Shown here piece by piece: positions 1-10,416 of a DNA stretch of 64,000 nt (the first letter of the stretch is position 1; the number at the start of each line of letters is the position of its first letter). Position numbers and translations under genes: made by a program. The stretch is from assembly GCA_039583875.1 (NCBI GenBank), contig CM077160.1, forward strand, positions 110,313,530 to 110,377,529, written 5' to 3'. This stretch comes from Platanthera guangdongensis. Lineage: Eukaryota > Streptophyta > Magnoliopsida > Asparagales > Orchidaceae. The notes under the pieces are model-generated. The model searched no databases. It saw only the letters and a list, made by a program, of their open reading frames with translations, and was not told where the DNA came from.

Positions 1-831
1 CAAAGATTATTATTGCAGCCCAAAATGTCGGGATGAACTACTTTGATGATCAAATTATGCATTACACTAATGAAATTGCTAAGGTTGTGATTGCTGAAGT
101 TTGAAAGGGGGAGGAAGAACTTAAAGATAAGGTGAATGTGATTGGTGCCACCTTAAAAGAACAGTTTCAAAGTCTCAACACTTACAGTATGACAACTTCA
201 AGTGGCTACATGAAGAACTTTTTGGAGTTCAAAGAAATGGTGAAGCTAGAATGCAAGAACCCATGCATGTTGATGTTCATCTTGCTCAGGACAATTCCCA
301 ATACTAGACAGACACTCAAGACCTTCCACAGGAATACTATCAGTATAGGACAGAATTGGCTGTTGTTGCTACTGAATGAGATATTGAGTTGGTTGAAGAT
401 ATTCCTCAACCAGCTATAAAGAAAAGAAGATTTGGAGAAGGCCCATCTGCTCATAGGTCGGATCCTAGCAGTGAACTTTGTAAGGTATATAATCCAATCT
501 CCAAGGGCATTATTCTAGATATCTTCAAATTAGTTGACATGGGAAATGAAGATAGGTGGTCGCACTATAGCAGTGAGGAATGACAGAAACATGAGGTGGC
601 CAATGCTAAAAGAAGGATACATTTCAAGAAATTCAAAAAAGATGATTCAAAGGCTCCTCCTCCTCCGCCAAAGTATTTTTCGAAGCCTAGCTCTTACTTT
701 GATAGGCAAAATTAGAAGAACAAAGGCAAACATGTCTGAAGTCTATATTTTCTCTCATACTCGTTGTGTGAAAATTGTTTGTCCTGATAGAACTATTTAT
801 ATACTTACATTAATATTTTGATTAAGATAGA
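1..831 (+). pseudogene. Sirevirus family-2 accessory-gene tail (fragment)
   Basis: This is a second copy of the end of the accessory gene and 3' untranslated region of the Sirevirus element at 20912-32137; position 1 corresponds to 29743. The two copies differ at about 14 sites and one 3-bp indel, roughly 98% identity. The coding part runs to a TGA at 736-738. It is broken by in-frame stops (for example TGA near 101, TGA near 581, TAG near 712), and the other copy has the same stops. The C-terminal part has a basic KKRRF motif, a stretch around SHYSSEE followed by QKHE, and a proline-rich KYFSKP segment; these align with the C-terminus of the minus-strand accessory gene at 844-3669. Similarity ends abruptly at about 831, where the oppositely oriented element begins. 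Confidence 0.8.
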
Positions 832-843
832 ATTATTTCTATC

Positions 844-3669
844 CTAAGGCAGCTCAGGCTCCTTGATAACTATACCATTTCCAGATTGAATCTTTGCTTG
901 AACTTGAGCATCTTTGTCATCAGCAGGCTTCTTCCCTTTAAGATCTATCTTTTTCTGCTCTTCAGCCTTGATCTTCTGCCTTTTAAAATAATGATAAGGC
1001 TTTGGGAAGTACTTGCTAGGCTCCTGTGCAGTAGGAGGTAGCTTTCCCATCTTAGCCTTTCTTCTATATTGAACAATAGCCTCTTGCCTGTTCTCATGTT
1101 TCCTCCACTCTTGTTCAGAGTACCATTTGCCTCTATCCAGAATATTATCTTTAGCAGCCTTCCAAGCAGTCAAAATGATATTCCTGGAGGTGGGGCTCCA
1201 TTGTTCAAAATCAGGTCTCAATTCAGCTTGCTCTCTGAATCTTTTCTTAGACAATTGAGTCTCTTGTTCCTTTAATAAGGCTTCTTGTTCTTTCAGTGTT
1301 GCCTCTGGCACAGGCTGAACAACTTTCTCTATGATGACATTCTGATTTCCCTCAGGAGGACTATACATTGATTGTATGTCTTGATGTATAATGTCAAAGT
1401 CTGGTGGAGGGTATATCACTTGAGCTACTTCAGCTTGTTCTCCTCCAAAATATGCAGGATTGATTCCAGACTCTGCAACATTGTCATCATCACATAAGGG
1501 TGGATATCCAAGGGTGTATCTGATGGAATTTGAAATCCACTTGGCATGATCAGAGCCTGCCTTGACTAATACCCTCTCCCCCTTTATGACTTCTCTCTCA
1601 ATGTGATCTCTCAGATCATCTTTCTGAAACCTTATCTGTGCATTCAGATAGTTTACTCCATCTTTATAGAAGGGTTTTAATCTTTGGAGCTTGTCAGTAA
1701 TTGCCTTCTGAGAGTCTTCAATAGCAGTTTTAACAGCACTTAGGCTCTCCTGCAATTGTTTGTCAAATTCTTCTTTGGCAGTGGCACTTGCTGTAGTCTG
1801 ACCAATAGCTATATTCTTCATTTCAGTTATAATAGCATTATGTGAAGCAGTGAGATTATCATTCATCCTTATCTGATTCTCCAGGACATAGCCTTTCTTC
1901 ACTTCTAGCTCATCAAGTTTTGTCTTTATTTTTTCTTGATGTGTGGCTAGATAGACTACTGCATTGCCTCCCTTATGGAAACAATCAGTCATTTCCTTTT
2001 TGTTCAGATTCACTTCAAATCTGATAGATTTGATGTCTTGTGCAATATCAAACTCTAGTGACTTATGCCCTTCATCTACATATTTTTCCAGAGCTTGTCT
2101 TGGCTCATCCAGCTTAATCTGTAATGCTACCATCAGTGAGCTGTAATCAGTAGTAATGGCAGGTTGTGGGGCAACTGTCTGTAGGGCTTTCTTATAGTTC
2201 TGGCTTCTTATTTTGAAGACCTAGAACTTCCTCTTCTTGGCTCTGGCAACCTCTTCATCTTCTGAAGCAGAAGTGCTGGCTATGTCCACTCTATCCTTAG
2301 GACTAGGATGTGAATCCTTCTCAGTCCTTTGTGGTTGCTCAGCATCCTTGGGCTTCTCAGTCGCTTTGCCTGTAGTTTCTTCTTCAATCTCCACATGCTC
2401 CCCCTCAATAATTACTTTCTCCCCCTCAACAGCAGCTTTTTCTCTCTCAAAGTCAGTTTGTAGAAGGTCAGGGAACAGTTCTTCTAAAGTAAATTCCTGT
2501 TGAGGAAGGGCTGGAGAATCTCTGATCTCATCAATCACATTATCTGCAATAGATGTGTCCTCCATGACAACATCTTGTGCTTGAGGTGGTAACTGTGTTT
2601 GCTGATGAATATCAGGTAATAAATCAGTCAAAACTTCTTCCTCAATAATGAAATCTAATTGGTTAATTTCAGTGATTACCTCAAGTATGGTTTGGGTAGC
2701 CCTTTCACTCTCTAGTGGAGTTGGCTCTTCCACAAGTAGAGGCTCCCCCTGCAGTGAATCCAGGTGAATTGAGCTAGCTGAGGGTAGCTCCCCCTGCCTC
2801 TGTGCTTCTTCATGTCTTGCTGGAGACTGACCAGCATTTTCAGTCTCTTCATCATCAGGAGTGAAGACTACTTGCTCTTCAGAGCTGCTAGAGGATTCTT
2901 GTGTCACAGTGGCTGTTTTCTTCTTCTTCTTCTGGGGTGTGTCCTTTACTGGAGATGTCAGTTCCTTCGTCAACACTTTATCCCACCTAGAGAAGATTCT
3001 TAAATCCATTCTCCTCATGTGGTTAATCTTGGAACCTGCTGCTTGATTCATTGCCTCTGTAATACTTCCAGCTAGGTATAGACTCAGTATTCTACCCAAA
3101 TTGAGCTTCTTCATACTCTCTTTTATCTTCTCAAACACAACTGCAGACCAATCAGTAGTAAGTTTGAAGATAATTCTTGTCATCAAACTAAACATATAAG
3201 CTGAGATTTTGTCATGTCCTCCAGGCTTGCTCAGGATGACCTTGCCCACTATCTCAGATAAGAACTTGCCCTGCATGTTCATTCCTTTTCTGTTGAAAAT
3301 AGATCCTATCTTCAGGTTAGAATCAAATCCACACCATGTTAGTGCCTCCCTTGTCTTAGAAGCAGACACATCTTCCTCTTCCTTTGTCCTTAGTAGTTGA
3401 AGAACTTTTCTTAGACTTTTAGGAGAGACCTTCACCTTTGCCCCATGAACTCTGGACTTAATCTTGAGTCCTGATTCACATAGAGTTGCTCCATTCAGAA
3501 ATTCGAGGACTTCCTTCTTCCATATCTTGATCAGTTCTGATACAAGAAATTCTAACCCAGTCTCTTCTATTAGGGTTACCACACCTTTGATTTCAGGTTC
3601 CGCGTCATCAAAGGCGTGACGCACGAGTTCATATCCTTCATTAATATTCTCTTCTAGCTTGGGCGCCAT
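844..3669 (-). pseudogene. Sirevirus accessory gene (envelope position), one internal stop
   Basis: A 942-codon frame starts at the ATG at 3669, which follows a CCCTA leader; the longer open frame to 3714 has only a GTG. One TAG at 2223-2221 splits it into 483 and about 458 codons in the same frame. Residues 1-230 form a conserved helical domain. A homologous domain starts the accessory gene of element 2 (27919), sharing the core GRILSLYL and an HM(R/K)R motif. Residues about 240-480 are acidic and Ser/Pro-rich, with a lysine run and a basic KKRKF end. The second part looks like a coiled coil followed by a charged C-terminus with KWYSEQEWRKHE. I see no signal peptide or membrane segment, so the position is envelope-like but the sequence is not. 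Function unknown; DNA binding or a structural role are both possible. Confidence 0.75.
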
Positions 3670-3704
3670 TAGGGTTTGAAGAAATTTGAATTTAGAGAAG
3701 AGAG

Positions 3705-4153
3705 ATGTCGACACACAAGTTTGGTCTCGAAACTATGGTGAGCGTGTCGACAAACAATGGCGAAAACCTATTTATACCTTTCTAGAAACGAAGATGAAAG
3801 GGCGCGTCAAAATACTTAAATTGTGTCGACACTGTTAAAAAGTGTCGACACTTACTTATAATGTCTCGACAACTATGTGTCGACACAAGTATAGTCGACA
3901 GAATATATGTGTCGACACTTGTATATGTGTCGACACCACTCAGCTCGACACTTAGTCGAGACTTTACTAGACTAATTCTATGTAAAGTCTAAGTGTCGAC
4001 ACCACCTTGGATGTGTCGACACCTACACTGCATGTGTCGACACAAATTCTCTGAAGTGTCGACACAGACTTCCTAGATGTGTCGACACCATTTCTCTGAA
4101 ATGTCGACACCACTTCTATGTGTCGACACAGACAACTCTGTGTGTCGACACCA
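3705..4153. repeat. TGTCGACAC palindrome array, pol-accessory spacer
   Basis: By eye I count about 14 exact TGTCGACAC motifs, most extended to GTGTCGACAC, plus variants such as TCTCGACA. They are spaced roughly 15-60 bp apart with unrelated AT-rich DNA between them. The core is the palindrome GTCGAC, and each site holds a CpG. On the minus strand most of the array lies just upstream of the TATA box at 3769-3776, with two more sites between the TATA box and the accessory ATG. The same motif fills the upstream part of this element's LTR at 15691-16493. Confidence 0.9.
3769..3776 (-). promoter_or_regulatory. TATA box of internal accessory-gene promoter
   Basis: The minus strand reads TATAAATA here, about 100 nt upstream of the accessory ATG at 3669 and about 45 nt downstream of the main TGTCGACAC array. 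This is normal plant TATA-to-ATG spacing. It suggests the accessory gene is transcribed from its own start site and not only from the LTR. No transcript data were available. Confidence 0.55.
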
Positions 4154-4177
4154 TTTTACTTGGCCAATTTTGAAAAC

Positions 4178-5572
4178 TTATTCTAAGTTTATCATCCCTA
4201 ATTCAATTTTAAATTTATTGAGTTTGGTTTCATCTAAGGGCTTAGTATACATGTCAGCTAGCTGATTATCTGTATTAATATATTCTACTGAAATATCTCC
4301 TTTTTCCACATGTTCTCTTAGAAAATGGTATTTTATTTCTATGTGCTTAGTCCTACTATGGGAGACAGGATTATTTGCAATAGAAATAGCACTTGTAGAA
4401 TCACAAAATAAAGGTGTTCTACTTACCTGAATACCATAATCTTCTAGCTGATGTTGAATCCATAGAAGTTGAGCACAACAACTTCCTGCAGTAACATACT
4501 CTGATTCTGCTGTGGAGATAGCCACACTTGTTTGTTTCTTGCTACTCCATGATATCAGCCTTCCACCTAGGAATTGACAGGTACCTGTTGTACTTTTCCT
4601 ATCTTCCTTGCAGCCTGCAAAATCTGCATCTGAATAACCTGTCAGTTCAAAATCTCCATTCCTAGGGTACCAAAGGCCTAGATAAGGAGTGCCCTTAAGA
4701 TATCTCAAAATTCTTTTGACTGTTGTCAAGTGAGATTGTTTAGGGCAAGCTTGGTACCTAGCACAGACACATGTAGCATACATGATATCTGGTCTACTAG
4801 CAGTCAAATACAATAGGGAGCCAACTATCCCTCTATACAAAGTCTCATCTACAGGTTTCCCTGCATCATCTTTGCTTAGAGACATGCTTGACCCCATAGG
4901 AGTTTTCATGGTACTGGATGATTCCATACCATACCTCCTTATCAACTCTAGGGAGAACTTAGACAGGCATATGGATAAACCATCCTCAGTCTGTCTAACT
5001 TGGAGACCCAAGAAGAACTTAAGTTCCCTCATACTGCTCATTTCAAATTGTCCATGCATAAGTTTTGCAAACTTTCTGCAAAGACCACTTTTTGTAGACC
5101 TAAATATGATGTCATCTACATATATTTGGACTAAGATAATCTTGCCTCTGGATTCCCTAAGGAATAGAGTCTTGTCTATTTTCCCCCTTGAGAATTTGTT
5201 CTCAATGAGGAAACTAGACAGGGTTTCATACCAAGCCCTAGGGGCTTGTTTTAACCCATACAAAGCCTTCCTAAGTCTATAAACATAATTAGGTTTGATA
5301 GAATCAACAAAAACTGATGGTTGTTCTACATAGACTTCTTCCTTCAGATTTACATTCAGAAAAGTTGACTTAACATCCGTTTGATATACTTTAAACCCTT
5401 GATAGGTTGCATAGGCAAGAAACATCCTTATGGCCTCCAGTCTGGCTACTGGAGCAAAGGTTTGATCAAAGTCAATACCTTCTTGCTGCCTATATCCCTT
5501 AGCAACCAGTCTAGCTTTGTTCTTCACAATAACTCCATGTTCATCCATCTTGTTCCTAAAGATCCACTTAGT
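4178..5572 (-). pseudogene. Copia reverse transcriptase and RNase H, element 1
   Basis: The RT core begins after a TGA at 5575-5573 and runs open to the stop at 4178. Visible RT motifs are KARLVAKGY, the TDVKSTFL block, [14 protein letters not shown] and the catalytic YVDD (about 5108-5125). RNase H follows with [23 protein letters not shown] and the closing [14 protein letters not shown] and LADMYTKPL blocks. The enzyme copies element RNA to cDNA in the virus-like particle and removes the RNA strand. Apart from the upstream stop this half is intact. The EVYVEQP and DIIFRSTK context fits the Sirevirus lineage. Confidence 0.9.
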
Positions 5573-7351
5573 TCATATAATGTTGTGGTCCTTGGGTTTA
5601 GGAACTAGCTCCCAGACATTGCATCTTTTGAACTGGTTCAGCTCCTCTTGCATTGCCTCAATCCAATGAGGGTCTAGGATAGCTTCTTCAAATTTCTTTG
5701 GCTCTACTTGGGATAGAAAGCTGGAGTAGAGAACTAAACTTAGATTCATGCTCCTTGTTTGTACCCCTTGTCTGAGATCACCAATAATTTGATTGGCTGG
5801 ATGATCTTTTAGATGTCTATTTGCTGGAGGCAGCCTGTCTTCAGGTTGTACACCTTCATTCTCTTCAACTTGCTGCACCCCTTGGTCTTTTTCTGCATCA
5901 GGTGTATCTAGTACTCCCCCTGGACAACAGCCACTATCATCCACTTGCTGACTTGTAGTAGAACCTTCTTCAATAGTAAGCTTGTCCATCTTCTCAGTCA
6001 CACCTGTGGAGCTGCAAATACTTCTAGATAATTCATTGTTAATGAGTCTGGCTTCATCAAAAACTACATGAACAGACTCTTCTACAACTTGAGTAGTCAA
6101 GTTGTAGACCCTATAAGCCTTACTGTTGTTGCTGTAGGCAACAAAGATCCCCTCTTGGGATTTGGCAGCAAACTTAGTTAAATAAGACTTACCATTGTTA
6201 AGTATATAACATTTACAACCAAATATCCTGAAATAGGATAGATTTGGTTTTCTGCCTTTCACAATCTCATAGGGGGTCTTATTGTGGCTCTTGGTGATAG
6301 TAGCCCTATTAATTACATGACATGCAGTGTTTACTGCCTCAGCCCAGAAATATTCAGGGAGAGATGTGTCACTTAATAGGGTTCTACCAGCCTCAATCAA
6401 GGTTCTATTTTTTCTTTCAGCAATGCCATTTTGCTGAGGTGTTCTTGGTGAAGAAAATTCCTGAAAAATTCCAAATTATTCACACAGTTTTGTCATACTG
6501 TCAGACTGAAATTCAGTACCATGGTCACTTCTGATTTTGACCACTGTACTGCCCAATTCATTCTGAATTTGTTTAACAAAGCCGTATAAGATACTTGGAG
6601 TTTCAGATTTCTATCTAAGTAAGAACACCCAGGAAAACCTTGAGTAGTCATCTACAACCACAAATGTGTAGACCTTCCTATATAGGCTGTGAACTGGCAT
6701 AGGACCAAAGAGATCCGTATGCAAGAGGTATAGGCACCTCACAGCATCTTTGTTCTCAATGCTATTAAAGGTGGATTTGGTCTGCTTGCCCTTTTGACAA
6801 GCTGAGCATATCCCATCCTTTATACACTTAACCTGAGGACCATTCCTCACTAACTCTTTGCTAAGGAGTTGGCCAATTATCTTGTAGTTAAGATGAGCCA
6901 GCCTCTTGTGCCATTTAACACAATGTGAGACTCTTTTATCAGCTACAAGACAAACAGGAGAAACATTATTCTCACACATAATGTCTAGACAATAGACATT
7001 TATTTTCCTATAACCTGTCAGAATGATCTTTTGATCATTTGACCTCCTGATATGACAACCATCTTTGAAAAATGAGATGTCATATCCTAAATCACTCAGA
7101 TGACTTATACTAATTAGGTTGTATTTCAAACCTTTAACATAAGCCACTTGAGTAATTGTAATAAGGTTGCTAGAAATGTTACCAAAGCCTTTGATGATTC
7201 CTTTTTCAGAACCACCAAAGGTGACTTTAGGACCATCCTTGATTGGTGTATAGTCCTTCAGCAATCCCCTAGTTCCAGTCATGTGCCTGGAACATCCACT
7301 GTCCAAGTACCATATTGAGGCATGGCCACTTGGACTCACCTGCAAAACAGA
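5573..7351 (-). pseudogene. Copia protease and integrase, element 1
   Basis: The protease active site is YLDSGCSRHMTG at about 7274-7312. The integrase zinc domain follows, with HKRLAHLN and CSACQKGKQ at about 6790-6905, then the catalytic core with HTDLFGP and DDYSRFSWVF. In-frame stops lie at 6613-6611 (TAG), 6478-6476 (TAA) and 5575-5573 (TGA). The C-terminal integrase region is readable at 5573-6400, including an IFGCKCYI motif and an acidic linker into RT. Reading frame is kept across all the stops. Protease cuts the polyprotein and integrase inserts the cDNA, so this copy is inactive as it stands. Confidence 0.85.
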
Positions 7352-9364
7352 TTACTTAACCTTAGAACCCAAAAACTTCTTGGGTCCTTGGTGCAAGTTA
7401 GTCTGACTCTTGACAAAACTACATGTAGCTTTTCTAGCAGGCAGTTTGCTACCCATCTTGGCACTGGAATTGTGCCAACAATCTATGGCAAAGTGGCCTA
7501 CCTTGCCACAACACCAGCACTCAAATCTACTGTACCTTTGTTTAGGTACAACCCTGGCTGTTTTGTCTACAACAGGCTTCTTGTTGAGTACTGGGGCTTT
7601 GCCCTTAGATTTGGACTTGACTGTCCAAGCAGGTTTTGTAAACCCCAATCTATTTTTACCCTTATGAGGTGCAAACTCATCTATCAAAGGTAGAACAGAC
7701 TTTGGTTTAGAAAAACTTGCTACTATATCTCTCTCTTTCTAAAGACTAATCTCCAGATTTCTGATTTGATCATTTTTAAATGTTATAGTCCCCATCTGAA
7801 TAACAGTAATGTGCTTCAGTCTGGCTATTTCATTTAATTTCTGATCATGCAACTTGTCAAAATCTGTTGCAGCAACTTTAAGACTGGCAATCTCCTTAGC
7901 CTGACTCTTGGCCAAGGATTTGCTTTTCTTCAAAGCTTGCAACACTACTCTATATTCATCAATCAACTGATGAATATCTCCTTCAGATTCAGATCCACTA
8001 ACATCACTTGATGCTGATGTATCTGAATCTGACTCAGTACTAGAAATTGAACTAACAGAATAATTTTGTACCTGACTTGGTCCAGGCTGATCCTGGATTT
8101 TATCTCCTTCTGATAAGACCATCAGTCCCTGGCACTGATTGTCCTCATGCTCATATATTGAGTTCATTAATTATATGAACTCATCTTCCTCTTCTTCAGC
8201 AAACAGTCCAATATAAGCTTCAGCTTCTGAATCTAATTCTGAAGATGACATATCAGAATGACTTTTGTCCTTCTTAGCAACAAAGGACCTTTCCCTTTTG
8301 CCCTTGATTTGAGTCTTCTTCTTATCAGTTGACTCTTTCCTCTTCTCTGGACAGTCAGCAACAACATGTCCCTGTCTGTTACAATAATAGCAAACTATCT
8401 TTGAGGATGTAGTTTTACTTTGCCTGGACTTTCTTCTTTCATTCTTTGATGACTTCTGTGAAGTGGATGGCTTAGACCTCCACTGTTTCTTCTTAAGAAA
8501 CTTCTGAAAATGTCTAGTGAAAGCTGCAAAATCTTTATCACTCTCACTGTTTTCAGAATTCTTGCTTTCTGACTCATCTGTCTCAGTCTCAGCAACTTTT
8601 GGAGGTGGAGATGGAGACTTACTTTTATATTTCCTAGTGGCTTCTGTCTTGAAAGCCACAGCTCTTTCTTTGTGCTCAACTCTGGTAGTCTTCTCTTCCT
8701 CCTTTCTTACCATTAACTGCATCTCATATGATAACAGTTTTCCAAACAATGTTGGAGGAGAAATATCTGCTAATTTGGTTATTTCCCTTATGGCACAAAT
8801 CTTGGTATCCCAGTCCTTAGTCAGGGATCTCAAGAACTTATCATTCAATTCATAGTTGCTGAATTCTCTTCCATAAGACATCAACTCATTGACAATCCTA
8901 TAGAATTTCTTGTAGCACTCAGTTATGCTATCAGACCTGCCTTGTCTGAAGCTTTCATACTCTTGATTCAATAAAGACTTCCTGTCTTGTCTTACCTCTT
9001 CTGATCCCTCCATATAGACTATCAGTGTATCCCACATTTCTTTAGAAGTTTTACAGTGAATCAAATTCTGAAATGTTGCATCATCTATTGCACTTACTAT
9101 AATATTCTGGGCCCTTTTGTCCATAGTGGCCAGAATTATCTCATCTTTAGTCATCTCTGAAAAGTCCTTAGGAGTTCTCTGATTTGCATCCAGGATAGAT
9201 ACTTTCATTGGCACATATGACCCTTCTTTGACTGTGATATAGATTCTAGGGTCAGAGGCTTCCATAAAAAGTCTAACCCTTTTTTTCCAAGTGCCAAAAA
9301 TTTCCTTTCTACAGATTGGCAACTTCATGGATCCTAGCACTTTGTGATTCTCAGTTGAACCCAT
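7352..9364 (-). pseudogene. Copia gag, element 1
   Basis: The ATG at 9364 lies 77 nt after the primer site. Residues 1-230 are a copia gag domain (LPICRKEIFGTWKKRVRLFM; later WDTKICAIREI). Two CX2CX4HX4C zinc knuckles follow: CYYCNRQGHVVADC at about residue 321 and CWCCGKVGHFAIDC further on at about 7480-7527. Two knuckles far apart are typical of Sirevirus-type gag. In-frame stops are at 8173-8171 (TAA), 7741-7739 (TAG) and 7354-7352 (TAA). The last falls exactly between gag and protease, where element 2 also has a stop. Gag forms the particle and packages element RNA. Confidence 0.88.
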
Positions 9365-9440
9365 TTTCTTGAATCTTGATTATACTGAATCTGCCAATAG
9401 GATCTTTACTCAGACTGTTATGTCCTTTTTGAGCAATCTC

Positions 9441-9452
9441 CCTCTGATACCA
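9441..9452 (-). other. Primer binding site, element 1 (tRNA-iMet)
   Basis: The minus strand reads TGGTATCAGAGG, matching the complement of the plant initiator-Met tRNA 3' end used by most plant copia elements. It lies two bases inside the LTR edge at 9455 and fixes the orientation of the element. Confidence 0.85.
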
Positions 9453-9689
9453 CTTGAAAGAAATTGTACATAATCAACTAAAGGGGGGTGAATAGGTGAT
9501 CTTAATCTTTTTAAACTTTTAGGCAGAATTAATCACAGAATTCACAGAACTTTAAACAGCAAACACAGAATCAGTCACACACAGAGTACACACAGTTTTT
9601 ATAGTGGTTCCCCAAGGTCTGGGTACATCCACTTTCCCCCTTCGCCTATCTAGTAGTGTACTAGATTCAGCCAAACTTCTCCACTACTC

Positions 9690-9960
9690 CTCAGATCCTC
9701 AGATCTTACAGCTCAGAACCCCAAACAGGTTCCTACAACTCAGAGTGATCCCACTCTAATAACTCAGGCACACAGCCCTACCACTCAGTCTTCACAAAGA
9801 CCTACACTCAGCCTTCAACAAGGCCTACACTCATCCCTCAATAAGGCCTACACTCAGAGAAATGAATCTCCTACACTCAGGCACACAGGCCCTACCACTC
9901 AGCCTTTATAATTTCAGGCTTACAACTCAGATCCCTTAGGATCCTACAAGAAATTAAAAT
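9690..9960. repeat. Short tandem repeats with CCTACACTCAG core
   Basis: Within the LTR there are roughly ten imperfect units of 20-30 bp built around CCTACACTCAG or CCTACAACTCAG with AAGGCC between them. LTRs of families 2 and 3 (about 22130-22220 and 18890-19140) hold the same kind of units read on the opposite strand, with GAGTTGTAGGA as the core. The repeats therefore pre-date the split of these families. Confidence 0.7.
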
Positions 9961-10322
9961 TACAAAGTATATACCCACAACTCAGAATAAGAGAGAAGAG
10001 TTGACTGGTTTCTTGATGAGTTCTTGGAAGAACTTTACTGAGATCAACCTCCCTTGGCTTTCTTCAAAGCTTCTTGAATTAGAACACAGTAGGGTTGAAA
10101 CTCTATGCAGATGATCTTCAATCACTGCTGACTTAAGAATCAGATCTCAATATGAAACTTTCTTCACAGCCTGGTTCAACAGCTGTCTTCTTAGAAGGAG
10201 CTCTCTCTCTCCAACTTCTTAGATCTTCACTTGAAGGTCTTCTTCTTTTAGTGTTGTTAGATCTTCAATGAATCCAATACTCAATCTTCAATTCTAATTT
10301 ATTCTATCGAAGGAGAAGGGTC

Positions 10323-10330
10323 TTTATATA
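10323..10330 (-). promoter_or_regulatory. TATA box of element 1 LTR
   Basis: The minus strand reads TATATAAA. Without the nested insertion it would lie about 120 bp downstream of the TGTCGACAC array at 15691-16493, the same order (array, TATA, gene) as in the internal spacer at 3705-4153. Confidence 0.55.
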
Positions 10331-10416
10331 GACTTTCTCCAAGGTAACCGGCTGTTCCGGTTTCTTACAACTTTCTGACAGCTCTGACAGTTGCAGTAGA
10401 CCGGCTGGAATGGTAG

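Larger units (their letters stand above)
9455..10416 (-). repeat. Element 1 5' LTR, promoter-distal half (R-U5 side)
   Basis: In the minus-strand sense this is the 3' half of the LTR, ending in ...TTCA next to the primer site. Sirevirus LTR landmarks are visible: a C-run with TAGTTGATT near the edge, a GGGGAACCACTATAAA block (about 9600), a TAGATAGGCGAA block (about 9645), and many short repeats. The rest of the LTR lies at 15645-16638 beyond the nested copia element; together they make about 1.96 kb. No coding sequence was seen. Confidence 0.8.

Noticed and set aside
844..3669. Calling the accessory gene a true viral envelope
   Set aside because: No signal peptide, membrane helix or cleavage site is visible; only its position after pol is envelope-like.
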